Source of the DNA: Xanthomonas fragariae
Lineage (GTDB): Bacteria; Pseudomonadota; Gammaproteobacteria; Xanthomonadales; Xanthomonadaceae
Reading direction: 5' to 3'
Length of the DNA stretch: 64,000 bases
Assembly (NCBI RefSeq): GCF_900183975.1
Contig: NZ_LT853882.1
Coordinates: forward strand, 2,101,501-2,165,500
In this document: piece by piece, positions 20,096-30,124 of the stretch
Layout: every line of letters begins with the position of its first letter
Position numbering within the stretch: the first letter of the stretch is position 1
Translations under genes and position numbers: made by a program
Notes under the pieces: model-generated
The model's input: the letters and a program-made list of their open reading frames with translations, nothing else
What the model was told of the DNA's origin: nothing
The model's database searches: none

Positions 20096-21831
20096 CGTCG
20101 AGCCCGCGGATCGTCCGGCGCCCGTCTGGGCAGGCAGGAAGCTGGCCCGATGCCATGTTGCCGCTGCTGCGCCGCATTTACGCTGCGCGCGGTGTCACCG
20201 ATGCGCAGGGCGCGCAACCGCGGCTGGGTCAGTTGCTGTCGCCGGACCTGCTGCACAACAGTGGCGTTGCCGCCAACTTGCTGGCCGATGCGATCGCACA
20301 GCAGCGACGCATCCTGATTGTTGGAGATTTCGATTGCGATGGCGCAACTGCCTGCGCGGTCGGCGTGCGCGGTTTGCGCATGCTCGGCGCGCCGGACGTG
20401 CATCACGCGGTGCCCAATCGCATGGTGCACGGGTATGGCCTGTCGCCCGCACTGGTCGACGAACTGGCTGCGCTGCAGCCGGATGTGCTGGTCACCGTCG
20501 ATCACGGCATCGCCTGTCATGCGGGTGTCGCCGCGGCCAAGGCGCGTGGCTGGGCGGTGCTGGTCACCGACCACCATCTGCCGGGCAAAGTATTGCCGCC
20601 GGCCGATGCGATCGTCGATCCGAATCTGGCCGACGATCCTTTTCCGAGCAAGTCTTTGGCCGGCGTCGGCGTGATCTTTTACGTGCTGCTGGCATTGCGC
20701 GGCGTGTTGCGCACGCGCGGCGCATTTGCCGGGCGTACCGAACCGGATCTGTCGGTGTTGCTGGATCTGGTTGCCGTAGGCACCGTCGCCGATCTGGTGC
20801 CGCTGGACACCAATAACCGTGCGCTGGTTTCGGCTGGTCTGCGTCGCTTGCGCGAGGGCAAAGGGTGTATCGGTCTGCGTGCCTTGATCGATGCCAGCGG
20901 TCGCGACGTGGCGCGTTTATGTGCCAGCGATATCGGGTTCGCACTTGGTCCGCGTCTCAACGCGGCCGGTCGGCTCGAAGACATGGCTTTGGGAATCGAG
21001 TTGTTGCTCAGCGACGACTGGAGCCAGGCGCGCGCGATTGCCGGCACCCTGGAAGAGATCAACGCCGAGCGCCGCGCGGTACAGCAGTTGATGACCGACG
21101 ATGCCGAGCAAGCCGTCACCAAGGTGATGTTGGATGCCCACGGCGAACTGCCGATCGCCGCGTGCCTGTTCGATGCCGAATGGCATCCGGGCGTGATCGG
21201 CCTGGTGGCGTCCAAACTCAAGGACCGGCTGCATCGTCCAGTGATCGCGCTGGCGCCAGCGGAGCCGGGCAGCAGCCAATTGCGCGGCTCGGCGCGGTCG
21301 ATTCCCGGCCTGCATATTCGCGATGTGCTGGCCGCAGTGGATGCGCGCCATCCCGGCGTGATCCAGAAGTTCGGCGGCCACGCGATGGCGGCCGGCCTGA
21401 ATCTGGATCATGCCGCGCTGGCCACGTTTGAACAGGCGTTCCGTTCGCAAGTGCAAACCATGGTGGATGCCTCGCTGCTGCATGCCGAATTGCATAGCGA
21501 TGGCGAACTGGCTGCGCACGAACTCGATCATGTGCATGCCGAGGCGCTGCGGGTGGCCGGACCGTGGGGGCAGGGCTTTCCCGAGCCGCTGTTCGATGGC
21601 CACTTCGAGGTGCTGCAGTGTCGCGTGCTCAAGGAACGCCACCTCAAGTTGACGCTGCGTTGCCCCGGTCGCGCCGAACCGCTCAACGCCATTCACTTCA
21701 ATGGTTGGCGCGGCAGCGAACCGGGACGCATGGTGAGGCTGGCCTATCGTCTGGTCAGCGACGATTATCGCGGCGGCACCGCGGTGCAATTGATCGTCGA
21801 GCACTGCGAACCGGCGATGGCGAGTGCTTGA
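20092..21831 (+). CDS. recJ: Single-strand DNA-specific 5'-3' exonuclease RecJ
   Basis: This 579-residue DHH-family nuclease acts in mismatch repair and RecF-pathway recombination. Motifs are DFDCDG (79-84), VTVDHGI (135-140) and DHH in LVTDHHLPG (160-162), then the DHHA1 region FGGHAMAAGLNL and a C-terminal OB-like domain. Length matches E. coli RecJ (577). It precedes prfB and lysS, the same order as in E. coli, though here a 277-base gap with no visible gene lies between recJ and prfB. Confidence 0.96.
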   Translation: MTSSPRIVRRPSGQAGSWPDAMLPLLRRIYAARGVTDAQGAQPRLGQLLSPDLLHNSGVAANLLADAIAQQRRILIVGDFDCDGATACAVGVRGLRMLGAPDVHHAVPNRMVHGYGLSPALVDELAALQPDVLVTVDHGIACHAGVAAAKARGWAVLVTDHHLPGKVLPPADAIVDPNLADDPFPSKSLAGVGVIFYVLLALRGVLRTRGAFAGRTEPDLSVLLDLVAVGTVADLVPLDTNNRALVSAGLRRLREGKGCIGLRALIDASGRDVARLCASDIGFALGPRLNAAGRLEDMALGIELLLSDDWSQARAIAGTLEEINAERRAVQQLMTDDAEQAVTKVMLDAHGELPIAACLFDAEWHPGVIGLVASKLKDRLHRPVIALAPAEPGSSQLRGSARSIPGLHIRDVLAAVDARHPGVIQKFGGHAMAAGLNLDHAALATFEQAFRSQVQTMVDASLLHAELHSDGELAAHELDHVHAEALRVAGPWGQGFPEPLFDGHFEVLQCRVLKERHLKLTLRCPGRAEPLNAIHFNGWRGSEPGRMVRLAYRLVSDDYRGGTAVQLIVEHCEPAMASA

Positions 21832-22108
21832 TCGATGCGTCGGTGGGTTGGGTTGCTTGCAGTTGGCGATCAATCGGCCGCGTGAGGTGAGGACCTTGAT
21901 CACCAGCGTCGGCAATTTCCACGCAACATCTTGCCGCTGTCCGGCACGGGCCAGGTGTCATGCAGTGGTCGCTATCTGTCGCCGCTCCGCCCGGCTGCCG
22001 GCCACGCCGAGGCGCCGGCGATGCTGAGAGTGGCGGGCTTAACAGTGCCGCCACCGCGTTCCGCCGCGCGCTTGCTAAACTAACGCGCTCGTTCCCCGGA
22101 AGTCCTTC

Positions 22109-23234
22109 ATGATCGAAACCAATCTGATCCGCCAGCGCATCACCGATCTCAGCGATCGCGTGCTCTCGCTCAGGGGGTATCTTTGACTACGACGTCAAGA
22201 AAGAACGTCTAGAGGAAGTTGGCCGGGAGCTTGAAAGTCCCGAGGTGTGGAACGATGCCGAGCGCGCGCAGGCGCTGGGTCGCGAGCGCTCCATGTTGGA
22301 AAAGACCGTCATCGGCATTGCCGATGCGCTGGCTGGTCTGGCTGACGCGGGCGATCTGCTGGAACTGGCCGAGAGCGAACAGGACGAAGACACCGCAGTG
22401 GCGGTGATCGCCGATCTGGATGCATACCAGGCGCATGTAGAAAAGCTGGAATTCCAGCGTATGTTCTCCGGCCAGATGGACGGCGCAAACGCGTTTGTCG
22501 ACATCCAGGCTGGTGCGGGCGGCACCGAAGCGCAGGACTGGGCTGAGATTTTGCTGCGCATGTATCTGCGCTGGGCCGAGTCGCGCGGCTGGAAAACCGA
22601 GTTGATGGAAGTGTCCGGCGGCGACGTGGCGGGCATCAAGTCGGCCACGATCCGGGTCGAAGGCGAGTTCGCCTATGGTTGGTTGAAGACCGAAATCGGC
22701 GTGCACCGGCTGGTGCGCAAGTCACCATTCGACTCGGACAATCGCCGGCATACCAGTTTCACCTCGGTGTTCGTGTCGCCGGAAGTGGACGACAACATCA
22801 AGATCGACATCAATCCGGCCGATCTGCGTACCGACGTGTATCGCTCCTCCGGCGCCGGTGGCCAGCACGTCAACAAGACCGAGTCGGCGGTACGTATCAC
22901 GCACATTCCGACCAATACCGTGGTCGCCTGTCAGACCGGGCGTAGTCAGCACCAGAACCGCGACAATGCGATGAAAATGCTGGCCGCCAAGCTATACGAA
23001 CTGGAAGTGCAAAAGCGCAACGTCGAGCGCGACGCGCTTGAAGCCACCAAGTCCGACATTGGTTGGGGCAGCCAGATCCGTAACTACGTGCTCGATCAGA
23101 GCCGCATCAAGGATCTGCGCACCGGTGTCGAACGCAGCGATACGCAGAAAGTGCTCGATGGCGATCTGGACGAATTCGTCGAGGCCAGCCTGAAAGCAGG
23201 TCTGGCGGCGGGTTCCAAACGCCTGGATGCCTGA
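22109..23234 (+). CDS. prfB: Peptide chain release factor 2, made by programmed +1 frameshift
   Basis: Translation starts at ATG 22109 ([10 protein letters not shown]). It reaches CTT at 22181-22183 followed by an in-frame TGA, and continues after skipping the T at 22184, so the CDS is join(22109..22183,22185..23234) for 374 residues. RF2 terminates at UGA and UAA. The recognition motif SPF is present ([11 protein letters not shown]), and so is the catalytic GGQ ([12 protein letters not shown]). The frameshift gives autoregulation: low RF2 favours shifting and more RF2. lysS follows after 208 bases in which I see no gene. Confidence 0.97.
22172..22187 (+). promoter_or_regulatory. prfB: prfB +1 frameshift site
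   Basis: The string AGGGGGTATCTTTGAC is identical to the E. coli prfB recoding signal: an internal Shine-Dalgarno-like AGGGGG, a short spacer, slippery CTT and the in-frame TGA followed by C. Confidence 0.97.
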
Positions 23235-23442
23235 TCGCAGCACGACGTGGAGGTGTCTGCATCGACGTCGCGCAGCGCACTGCGGCGATGCTGGCTTCGC
23301 AAAGGCTGCAGACAGCGCGGCAATCAGGCATACCGCTGACCGCCTACACGTCCCAGTTCCATCGTAAGAGCAGGGGCCGGCAACGCCGGTTCCTCATTCC
23401 CCACCGGGCACGCGCCCGACCCACAGCAGATCGATTCCCGCC

Positions 23443-24960
23443 ATGACCGAGCAGACCCCCGCGACGCAGATCCCCGCCGACGAGAACAGCCTCATCGCCG
23501 AGCGTCGCGCGAAACTGGGCGCGTTGCGCGGCCTGGGTATCGCCTATCCCAACGACTTCGTACGCGAACACTTCGCTGGCGACTTGCAGACCGAATTCGC
23601 CGATACCGAGACCTGGACGCCCGAGGCGCTGGAAGCCAGCGGACGCACCGTCAAGATGGCCGGCCGTTTGATGGCCAAGCGGGTGATGGGCAAGGCCAGC
23701 TTTGCGCAGATCCAGGACGAATCCGGGCGCGTGCAGCTGTTCTTGCAGGGCAATGTGCTCGGCGATGCCTACGTTGCGTTCAAGGGGTGGGATGTGGGCG
23801 ACATCGTGGCGGTGGAGGGTGGCTTGACCCGCACCAAGACCGGCGAACTGTCGGTCAAGGCCACGGCGCTGCGGCTGCTGACCAAGTCGCTGCGTCCGCT
23901 GCCGGACAAGTGGCACGGGTTGTCGGACGTGGAGCAGCGTTATCGCCAGCGCTATGTCGATCTGATCGTGACCCCGGAAGCGCGCGAGGTCTTCATCAAG
24001 CGCTCCAAGATTATCCGTGCGATACGCGCCTGGCTGGATGCGCGCCGTTTCCTTGAAGTGGAAACGCCGATGATGCATTACATCCCTGGCGGCGCCACCG
24101 CCAAGCCGTTCACCACCCACCACAACGCGCTGGATCTGGATCTGTACCTGCGCGTGGCCCCGGAGCTGTATCTCAAGCGCCTGGTCGTTGGTGGGCTGGA
24201 GCGCGTCTACGAAATCAACCGCAATTTCCGAAACGAAGGCGTGTCGACCCGGCACAACCCCGAGTTCACCATGCTTGAGCTCTACGAGGCGTATGCCACC
24301 TATTACGAGATCATGGCGCTGACCGAGCAGATGATCCGCGACACCGCACAGTCGGTGCTCGGCACCACGCAGGTGAGCTGGGACGGTGCCGACATCGATC
24401 TGGCGCCGGCTTTCCGGCGCTGGCGTATGGATGAGGCCGTTCGGCATCACAATCCGGAGATCAGCGCGGCCGATTGCACCGATCGCGAGGCGCTGCTGCG
24501 GCATTGCGAACGGCTGAAGATCCGGGTCAAGCCGTCGTACGGCTGGGGCAAGCTGTTGCTGGAAATCTTCGAAGCCACGGTGGAACACACCTTGGTGCAA
24601 CCGACCTTCATTACCGACCATCCGATCGAAGTGTCGCCATTAGCGCGTTCCAGCGACACCGAGCCGGGTTACACCGATCGCTTCGAGCTTTTCATCAACG
24701 GCAAGGAGCTGGCCAACGGCTTCTCCGAGCTCAATGACCCCGAAGATCAGGCTGCGCGCTTCCAGGCGCAGGTGCAGGCCAAGGACGGTGGCGACGACGA
24801 AGCGATGCATTACGACGCCGACTACATCCGTGCGTTGGAGTACGGCATGGCGCCGACCGGCGGCTTGGGTATTGGCATCGACCGTCTGGTGATGCTGCTG
24901 ACCGGCAGCACCTCGATACGCGACGTCCTGCTGTTCCCGTACATGCGTCCGGAAGCCTGA
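23443..24960 (+). CDS. lysS: Lysyl-tRNA synthetase, class II
   Basis: This 505-residue class II synthetase has an N-terminal OB-fold anticodon-binding domain (about 60-160, [19 protein letters not shown]). Motif 2 is [20 protein letters not shown] and motif 3 is [16 protein letters not shown] near the C terminus. It charges tRNA-Lys. The start is ATG 23443. It follows prfB, as in E. coli, and lies upstream of rpfG after a 139-base gap that should contain the rpfGHC promoter. Confidence 0.97.
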   Translation: MTEQTPATQIPADENSLIAERRAKLGALRGLGIAYPNDFVREHFAGDLQTEFADTETWTPEALEASGRTVKMAGRLMAKRVMGKASFAQIQDESGRVQLFLQGNVLGDAYVAFKGWDVGDIVAVEGGLTRTKTGELSVKATALRLLTKSLRPLPDKWHGLSDVEQRYRQRYVDLIVTPEAREVFIKRSKIIRAIRAWLDARRFLEVETPMMHYIPGGATAKPFTTHHNALDLDLYLRVAPELYLKRLVVGGLERVYEINRNFRNEGVSTRHNPEFTMLELYEAYATYYEIMALTEQMIRDTAQSVLGTTQVSWDGADIDLAPAFRRWRMDEAVRHHNPEISAADCTDREALLRHCERLKIRVKPSYGWGKLLLEIFEATVEHTLVQPTFITDHPIEVSPLARSSDTEPGYTDRFELFINGKELANGFSELNDPEDQAARFQAQVQAKDGGDDEAMHYDADYIRALEYGMAPTGGLGIGIDRLVMLLTGSTSIRDVLLFPYMRPEA

Positions 24961-25099
24961 CTTTTTTGTGCTGTCGGCGTGCCGAAGGCACAGTTACTGC
25001 ATATGCTAGGACAGAGCCGCGAACAGCGTACTGTTCGGGGAGTCGGCACAGGGGGCGGCATCACCGCTTTTCCGTTCTCGAGATAGAGGAGCAACGGCT

Positions 25100-26236
25100 A
25101 TGCAGGATGTTTTAGGAACTCCGGGCGGCGTCTCGTCGACGGATACATGGGAAAGCTGGTCGGAAAAGGCGGATCTGGGATTGAACATCGTCATTGTCGA
25201 TGACCAGATGTCTGCGCGGACGATGCTGCGCCATGTCATCGAGGACATTGCGCCGGAATTGAAGGTCTACGACTTCGGTGATCCGCTCGACGCGCTGGCG
25301 TGGTGCGAAGCCGGGCGCGTGGACCTGTTGCTGCTCGACTACCGCATGCCCGGCATGGATGGTCTGGAGTTCGCACGCCGTCTGCGCCGTCTGCCCAGCC
25401 ACCGCGATATTCCGATCATCCTGATCACTATCGTCGGCGACGAGCCGGTTCGCCAGGCCGCATTGGAAGCCGGTGTGATCGATTTCCTGGTCAAGCCGAT
25501 CCGCCCGCGCGAACTGCGCGCGCGTTGCTCCAATCTGTTGCAGCTACGTCAGCAGAGCGAGAGCGTCAAGCAACGCGCGCTGTCGTTGGAACAGCGCCTG
25601 CTGGCCAGCATGAACGAGGTCGAAGAACGCGAACGCGAAACGCTGTCACGGCTGGCGCGCGCGATCGAATATCGGGACTCCGGTACCAACGCGTTTTTGG
25701 AGCGCATGTCGCATGTCGCTGGACTGATCGCCGAGCAACTGGGGCTGCCGGAAGAAGAAGTGCGCATCATCGAGATGGCCGCGCCGCTGCACGACATGGG
25801 CAAGATCGCCATTCCCGATTCGGTGCTGCTCAAGCCGGGCAAGCTCACCGAAGACGAGATGAGCATCATGAAGCGCCATCCCCGCATCGGCTATGAGCTG
25901 CTCAGCGGCAGCCAGAATCGTTTTATCCAGGTCGGTGCGTTGATTGCACTGCGTCACCATGAGCGCTACGACGGCACTGGCTATCCGGACGGCTTGTTCG
26001 GCGAAGCGATTCCGCTGGAAGCGCGCATCGTGGCGGTGGCCGACGTGTTCGACGCCCTGCTGTCGCAGCGCCCGTACAAGGAGGCTTGGACGATGGATGC
26101 CGCGCTGGCCTATCTGTATGCACAACGCGGCCGCCTGTTCGACCCTCGCTGTGTGGACGCGCTGTTGCGTGGCCGCGCGCAGCTGGATCAGATCTGCGGG
26201 GAGTTCTCCACCGCATCGGCGCGGCCCGGGGTGTGA
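25100..26236 (+). CDS. rpfG: RpfG, two-component response regulator with HD-GYP c-di-GMP phosphodiesterase
   Basis: This 378-residue protein has a receiver domain (about 28-150, phosphoacceptor D80 in LLLLDYRMPG) and a C-terminal HD-GYP domain (HD at 231-232, HHERYDGTGYPDG at 286-298). In Xanthomonas it receives phosphate from RpfC when DSF is sensed. It then degrades c-di-GMP, which turns on extracellular enzymes and motility and disperses biofilm. All residues needed for phosphorelay and metal binding are present. The start at ATG 25100 has a GAGG-like site upstream. It is the first gene of rpfG-rpfH-rpfC, with rpfH starting one base after its stop. Confidence 0.97.
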   Translation: MQDVLGTPGGVSSTDTWESWSEKADLGLNIVIVDDQMSARTMLRHVIEDIAPELKVYDFGDPLDALAWCEAGRVDLLLLDYRMPGMDGLEFARRLRRLPSHRDIPIILITIVGDEPVRQAALEAGVIDFLVKPIRPRELRARCSNLLQLRQQSESVKQRALSLEQRLLASMNEVEERERETLSRLARAIEYRDSGTNAFLERMSHVAGLIAEQLGLPEEEVRIIEMAAPLHDMGKIAIPDSVLLKPGKLTEDEMSIMKRHPRIGYELLSGSQNRFIQVGALIALRHHERYDGTGYPDGLFGEAIPLEARIVAVADVFDALLSQRPYKEAWTMDAALAYLYAQRGRLFDPRCVDALLRGRAQLDQICGEFSTASARPGV

Positions 26237-26237
26237 G

Positions 26238-26876
26238 GTGAGGTTGGCGCGTGGTCAACTGCGTGATCAACTCGCCAAGCGTACCGACAGCGAGCACGGC
26301 CAGGCGTCGGTACGCATCGCGATGATCTTGGTAATCGTCGCGTACAGCGTGCGGTCTGCCAGCCAGTGGCAGGTCTTCCGACACCAATTGCATCAGCTGT
26401 TCTGGCTGATCGCGATCGGCAAGAAGGTGGCGCTGCTGATCGTTGTGTGGAGTGTTGCCATGCCGAAAAAATTATACCTGCGTCGCACGCTGGGGATGCA
26501 GTCGGACTACGGTCTGGTTGCGCTGGCGATGACCCGGCTGGGTGCGCCCATGGCCTGTCTGTCTGTCTTCCTGCTGTGGGTGACGATCGGCGATGGCTTG
26601 CACGTCGACCGCCAGACCCTGCACATGGCCATGGCCATGGCAGCACCTAGCGTCGGCATGACCCTGGCCGACAGTGCCGATTGCCAACAGCAGCTCGGGC
26701 TTGCGATCGCACTGTTGAGTGCGCTGATCGTCATTCCCATGTCATTGTTGCGCCTGCTAAGCGAACAGGCCAACGCTCCTGCCGCGCCGCATCCCGTCGG
26801 GGGCGATGACGCTGCGTCAGCGCACGGCCGAAATCCCTCATCCAGCGACGCGACCGCGCGTCTGAGGCGCCTATGA
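26238..26876 (+). CDS. rpfH: RpfH, membrane protein paralogous to the RpfC sensor domain
   Basis: I read this from a GTG at 26238, one base after the rpfG stop, giving 212 residues. It is a polytopic membrane protein with four to five hydrophobic segments and no kinase domain. It aligns along its length with the RpfC input region: SEHGQASVRIAMILVIVAYS with TEHAQNLIRIIITTLFISYL, and LLWVTIGDGL with MCMWVTIGNGL-like sequence. The N terminus keeps DSEH at 17-20. The C-terminal 45 residues are polar and disordered. It ends in the ATGA overlap with rpfC. Its function is unproven; it may modulate DSF perception. Confidence 0.88.
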   Translation: MRLARGQLRDQLAKRTDSEHGQASVRIAMILVIVAYSVRSASQWQVFRHQLHQLFWLIAIGKKVALLIVVWSVAMPKKLYLRRTLGMQSDYGLVALAMTRLGAPMACLSVFLLWVTIGDGLHVDRQTLHMAMAMAAPSVGMTLADSADCQQQLGLAIALLSALIVIPMSLLRLLSEQANAPAAPHPVGGDDAASAHGRNPSSSDATARLRRL

Positions 26877-29062
26877 AGTCTCCATTGCCACGGTTAAAGC
26901 GGCGCCTCTCGGGGCGGGCGGATACGGAACACGCGCAAAATCTGATCCGTATCATCATCACCACATTGTTTATTTCCTACCTAGGCTGGCGCTATCAGCA
27001 CACCCATGGCGACACGCTGATGGCCACCTGGTTCATTCTGGTCGGTGAGCTGCTGGTGTCGCTGGGCCTGATGGTGGCAATTTTGGTACGGCCGCAGGTG
27101 TCGCATGTGCGGCGACTGATCGGCATGCTGCTGGATTACACCTGCACCGGCGCGATCATGGCTATCCAGGGCGAACCGGCGTCGCCGCTGTATGCGGTCT
27201 GCATGTGGGTGACTATCGGTAACGGGCTGCGTTACGGCAGCAACTACCTGCGTGCCGCCACTGCCATGGGCAGCCTGTGTTTCCTCAGCGCCATCCTGAT
27301 TTCGCCCTATTGGAAGGCCAATCCCTACTTGAGTTGGGGCTTGTGGCTGGGCCTGATCGCAGTGCCGCTCTACTTCGATTCGTTGCTACGCGCAATGACG
27401 CGCGCGGTGCGCGAGGCGCGGCATGCCAACCAGGCCAAGAGTCGCTTCCTGGCCAATATGAGTCATGAGTTCCGCACGCCGCTCAACGGTCTGTCGGGCA
27501 TGACCGAAGTATTGGCGACCACGCGTCTGGACGCGGAGCAGAGGGAGTGCCTCAACACCATCCAGGCTTCTTCGCGCACGCTGCTGTCGCTGGTCGAAGA
27601 GGTGCTGGACATTTCGGCGATTGAGGCCGGCAAGATCCGCATCGAGCATCGCGACTTCTCGCTGTGCGAGCTGATCGACTCGGTCAACATGATCCTGCAG
27701 CCGCAGTCCAGGGCGCGGGGGCTGGAGTACTTCACCCAGGTCGGCACCGACGTACCGGATTTGCTCAAGGGCGATACCAGCCATCTGCGTCAGGTGCTGC
27801 TGAATATCCTCGGCAATGCGGTCAAGTTCACCGAATACGGGCATGTGCTGCTGCGGGTCACCAGGATGTCCGGCGGTAAGGGCAAGACGGTACGGCTGCG
27901 CTTCGTGGTGGAAGATACCGGTATCGGCGTGCCGATGGACATGCGGCCGCGGCTGTTCGAAGCCTTCGAGCAGGCTGATGTCGGCTTGTCGCGTCGTTAC
28001 GAAGGGACCGGGCTGGGCACCACGATTGCCAAGGGTCTGGTCGAGGCGATGGGCGGCAGCATCGGCTTCAAGGAAAGTCCGTGTGGCGGCAGTGTGTTCT
28101 GGTTCGAGCTACCGATTGCAATCGGTGAACCGGTGCAGACGGCAAAGACGGCGCTGGCGCGTGTGCCGACCGGTGCGCTGCTGGACACGTCCGACAAGTT
28201 GGAGGCGTCCAACGTCATTGCCTTCTCCAACCCGTTCCTGCGTCACCGCGCGCGCGTGCGCAGCATGCGCATGCTGGTGGCCGACGACCACGAAGCCAAT
28301 CGCATGGTGTTGCAGCGCCTGCTGGAAAAGGCCGGGCACAAGGTTCTTTGCGTCAATGGCGGCGAACAGGTGCTGGATGCGATGGCCGAGGAGGAGTTCG
28401 ATGCGGTGATCGTGGATCTGCATATGCCGGGCATGAGTGGACTGGACATGCTCAAGCACTTGCGCGTGATGCAGGCCAGCGGCATGCGGTACACCCCGGT
28501 GGTCGTGCTTAGCGCCGATGTCACGCCGGAAGCGATTCGCAGTTGCGAACAGGCGGGCGCACGGGCGTTTCTGGCCAAGCCGGTGGTGGCTGCCAAACTG
28601 CTGGATACCCTGGCGGATCTTGCCCTCAGCACACGGCCTCTGGCCACGCCGGCGACCAGCGTGCAGATTCCCGCCGGCTTCGACGGTGTGCTCGATTCCA
28701 GCGTACTTGATGAACTGGCGTCACTCGGGATGGGCGACGAGTTCGAACGTCAATTCGTGCGGCAATGCCTGGAAGACGCGCAGAACTGCATCGACGCAAT
28801 CGAGCGCGACGGCACTCGTTCGAATTGGGAGCAGTTGCGCGAAAGCGCGCATGCGCTGCGTGGGGTCGCCAGCAACCTGGGCCTGGCCCAGGTCGCTGCC
28901 AATGGCGCTGAGCTGATGCGCATGGCCGACCGGCAATTGCAGTCGGAATGGCGACAGCAGCTGTCTGCGTTGCGCGAGCAATTGACGTCCGGAAAAGACG
29001 CACTTGACGTACGTATGCAGCGTGTCGGGCACGGCGAGCGCTCCCCGCGGAGTAGCGAATAA
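26873..29062 (+). CDS. rpfC: RpfC, DSF-sensing hybrid histidine kinase
   Basis: This 729-residue inner-membrane kinase has a short cytoplasmic N terminus (1-22), a five- to six-helix membrane input region (about 23-175), HisKA with H198 in NMSHEFRTPLNG, HATPase with N315 (NILGNAVKFT) and G boxes near 350-385, a receiver with D515 (VDLHMPGMSG), and an HPt domain with H660 (ESAHALRGVASNLG). RpfC detects DSF and relays phosphate to RpfG. Its unphosphorylated receiver binds RpfF to limit DSF synthesis. The DSF-contact motif remembered as D17-S18-E19 reads D-T-E here. It converges on rpfF with only 13 bases between the stops. Confidence 0.98.
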   Translation: MKSPLPRLKRRLSGRADTEHAQNLIRIIITTLFISYLGWRYQHTHGDTLMATWFILVGELLVSLGLMVAILVRPQVSHVRRLIGMLLDYTCTGAIMAIQGEPASPLYAVCMWVTIGNGLRYGSNYLRAATAMGSLCFLSAILISPYWKANPYLSWGLWLGLIAVPLYFDSLLRAMTRAVREARHANQAKSRFLANMSHEFRTPLNGLSGMTEVLATTRLDAEQRECLNTIQASSRTLLSLVEEVLDISAIEAGKIRIEHRDFSLCELIDSVNMILQPQSRARGLEYFTQVGTDVPDLLKGDTSHLRQVLLNILGNAVKFTEYGHVLLRVTRMSGGKGKTVRLRFVVEDTGIGVPMDMRPRLFEAFEQADVGLSRRYEGTGLGTTIAKGLVEAMGGSIGFKESPCGGSVFWFELPIAIGEPVQTAKTALARVPTGALLDTSDKLEASNVIAFSNPFLRHRARVRSMRMLVADDHEANRMVLQRLLEKAGHKVLCVNGGEQVLDAMAEEEFDAVIVDLHMPGMSGLDMLKHLRVMQASGMRYTPVVVLSADVTPEAIRSCEQAGARAFLAKPVVAAKLLDTLADLALSTRPLATPATSVQIPAGFDGVLDSSVLDELASLGMGDEFERQFVRQCLEDAQNCIDAIERDGTRSNWEQLRESAHALRGVASNLGLAQVAANGAELMRMADRQLQSEWRQQLSALREQLTSGKDALDVRMQRVGHGERSPRSSE

Positions 29063-29075
29063 GCCCCCAGGCACA

Positions 29076-29945
29076 TCAGATTGCCTCGCGTCCAGAACGG
29101 CGTGACTGCGCGCGTCGCAGGCGGTCCATGGTGCGCAGCGATTTTTCGCCGAGCTGCATCGCAGTGTCCACCCAGATTTCGGTGATGCGCATCATTTCCT
29201 GCAGCGGCACGGCGGTGGTCATTTCACGCATTTTCTGCATCGCCGCCCACGCGTGCGGGGTGCGCTTGCTCTCGCGGATCACCTGTTCCACCGCGGCCAC
29301 ACCTTGACCACGCGGTACGACGAGATCGACCAGGCCCATTCCCAGCAGATCTTCGGCCGAATACAGATTGCCTTCGAGCATGATCTTTTGCGCCAGTTGC
29401 GGGCTGACGCGCTGGCACATGAAGGAGTAGGCACCCATGCCAGGGAACAGATCGAACAACACCTCGGGCAAGCCCATCATCACGCCTTCCTCGGCGATGA
29501 TGGTGTTGCAGCTCAGTGCCGCCTCGAAACCGCCGCCGAGCGCATTGCCCTGGACCAACGCGATGCTGTGTGCGCCGGCCCCGAGGCCGACATGGAAGGC
29601 ATGCACGCCACGCACGCAGCGCTGCGCGTAATCCAGCAGGCGTGCACGGTCGCCTTCGCGGATCAGCTGGCAAAACAATGCCAGATCGCCACCCAGATTG
29701 AACACGTCGGTGTCCGAGGCCAGCACCACGTGCGGGGACAGTACGCCGGCGCTGTTCAAGCGCCGCCCCAGGTTGACCTGATAGCCGGTGATGTCGTCGA
29801 CCAGGCGCGATGAGAAGCAGGCACGTCCCGGATTGACGGCCAGGTCGGCATGCATGTGGATCCAATACACGTCACGCTGCGGTTCTTCGATGATGCGCAG
29901 GGTTGAGCCGATGTTGGTGCGAATGAAAGGTTGAACTGCAGACAT
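29076..29945 (-). CDS. rpfF: RpfF, DSF synthase (crotonase family)
   Basis: RpfF makes the diffusible signal factor cis-11-methyl-2-dodecenoic acid from a 3-hydroxyacyl-ACP by dehydration and thioesterase steps. The start at 29945 gives 289 residues, the standard length. The catalytic glutamates are in place: E141 (GGGFEAALSCN) and E161 (MGLPEVLFDLFPGMGA). The frame upstream to 30068 is not conserved. rpfB lies upstream on the same strand after 179 bases with a strong hairpin, so rpfF may be read both from rpfB and from its own promoter. Confidence 0.98.
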   Translation of the reverse strand: MSAVQPFIRTNIGSTLRIIEEPQRDVYWIHMHADLAVNPGRACFSSRLVDDITGYQVNLGRRLNSAGVLSPHVVLASDTDVFNLGGDLALFCQLIREGDRARLLDYAQRCVRGVHAFHVGLGAGAHSIALVQGNALGGGFEAALSCNTIIAEEGVMMGLPEVLFDLFPGMGAYSFMCQRVSPQLAQKIMLEGNLYSAEDLLGMGLVDLVVPRGQGVAAVEQVIRESKRTPHAWAAMQKMREMTTAVPLQEMMRITEIWVDTAMQLGEKSLRTMDRLRRAQSRRSGREAI

Positions 29946-30046
29946 GGTGATTCTCCGTGAAGACCGTCCGGCCGGCCGCCTTACGGACGGAGATGAGTGA
30001 ACAAGGAGCGTGCGCCGACCTCCGATTCTATGCGTACCAAAGCGAA

Positions 30047-30076
30047 CACCCGCAAGGCCTTGCGGCATTGCGGGTG
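30047..30076 (-). promoter_or_regulatory. Strong hairpin between rpfB and rpfF
   Basis: CACCCGCAA (30047-30055) and TTGCGGGTG (30068-30076) form a perfect 9-bp stem with a 12-base loop. On the minus strand it follows the rpfB stop and precedes rpfF by about 100 bases. There is no following T run, so it looks more like an attenuating or RNA-stabilising hairpin than a full terminator. Confidence 0.5.
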
Positions 30077-30124
30077 CTGGATGACGGCCGGATGGCCCTT
30101 AGCTCTGCAGGGGCGCCGAAGGAC

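Noticed and set aside
22184..22186. prfB as a pseudogene because of an in-frame TGA
   Set aside because: The site AGGGGGTATCTTTGAC is the canonical programmed frameshift of RF2, so the gene is functional.
25944..26237. A longer RpfH starting inside rpfG
   Set aside because: The extra 98 codons are a shadow of the HD-GYP region. Similarity to RpfC begins right after the GTG at 26238.
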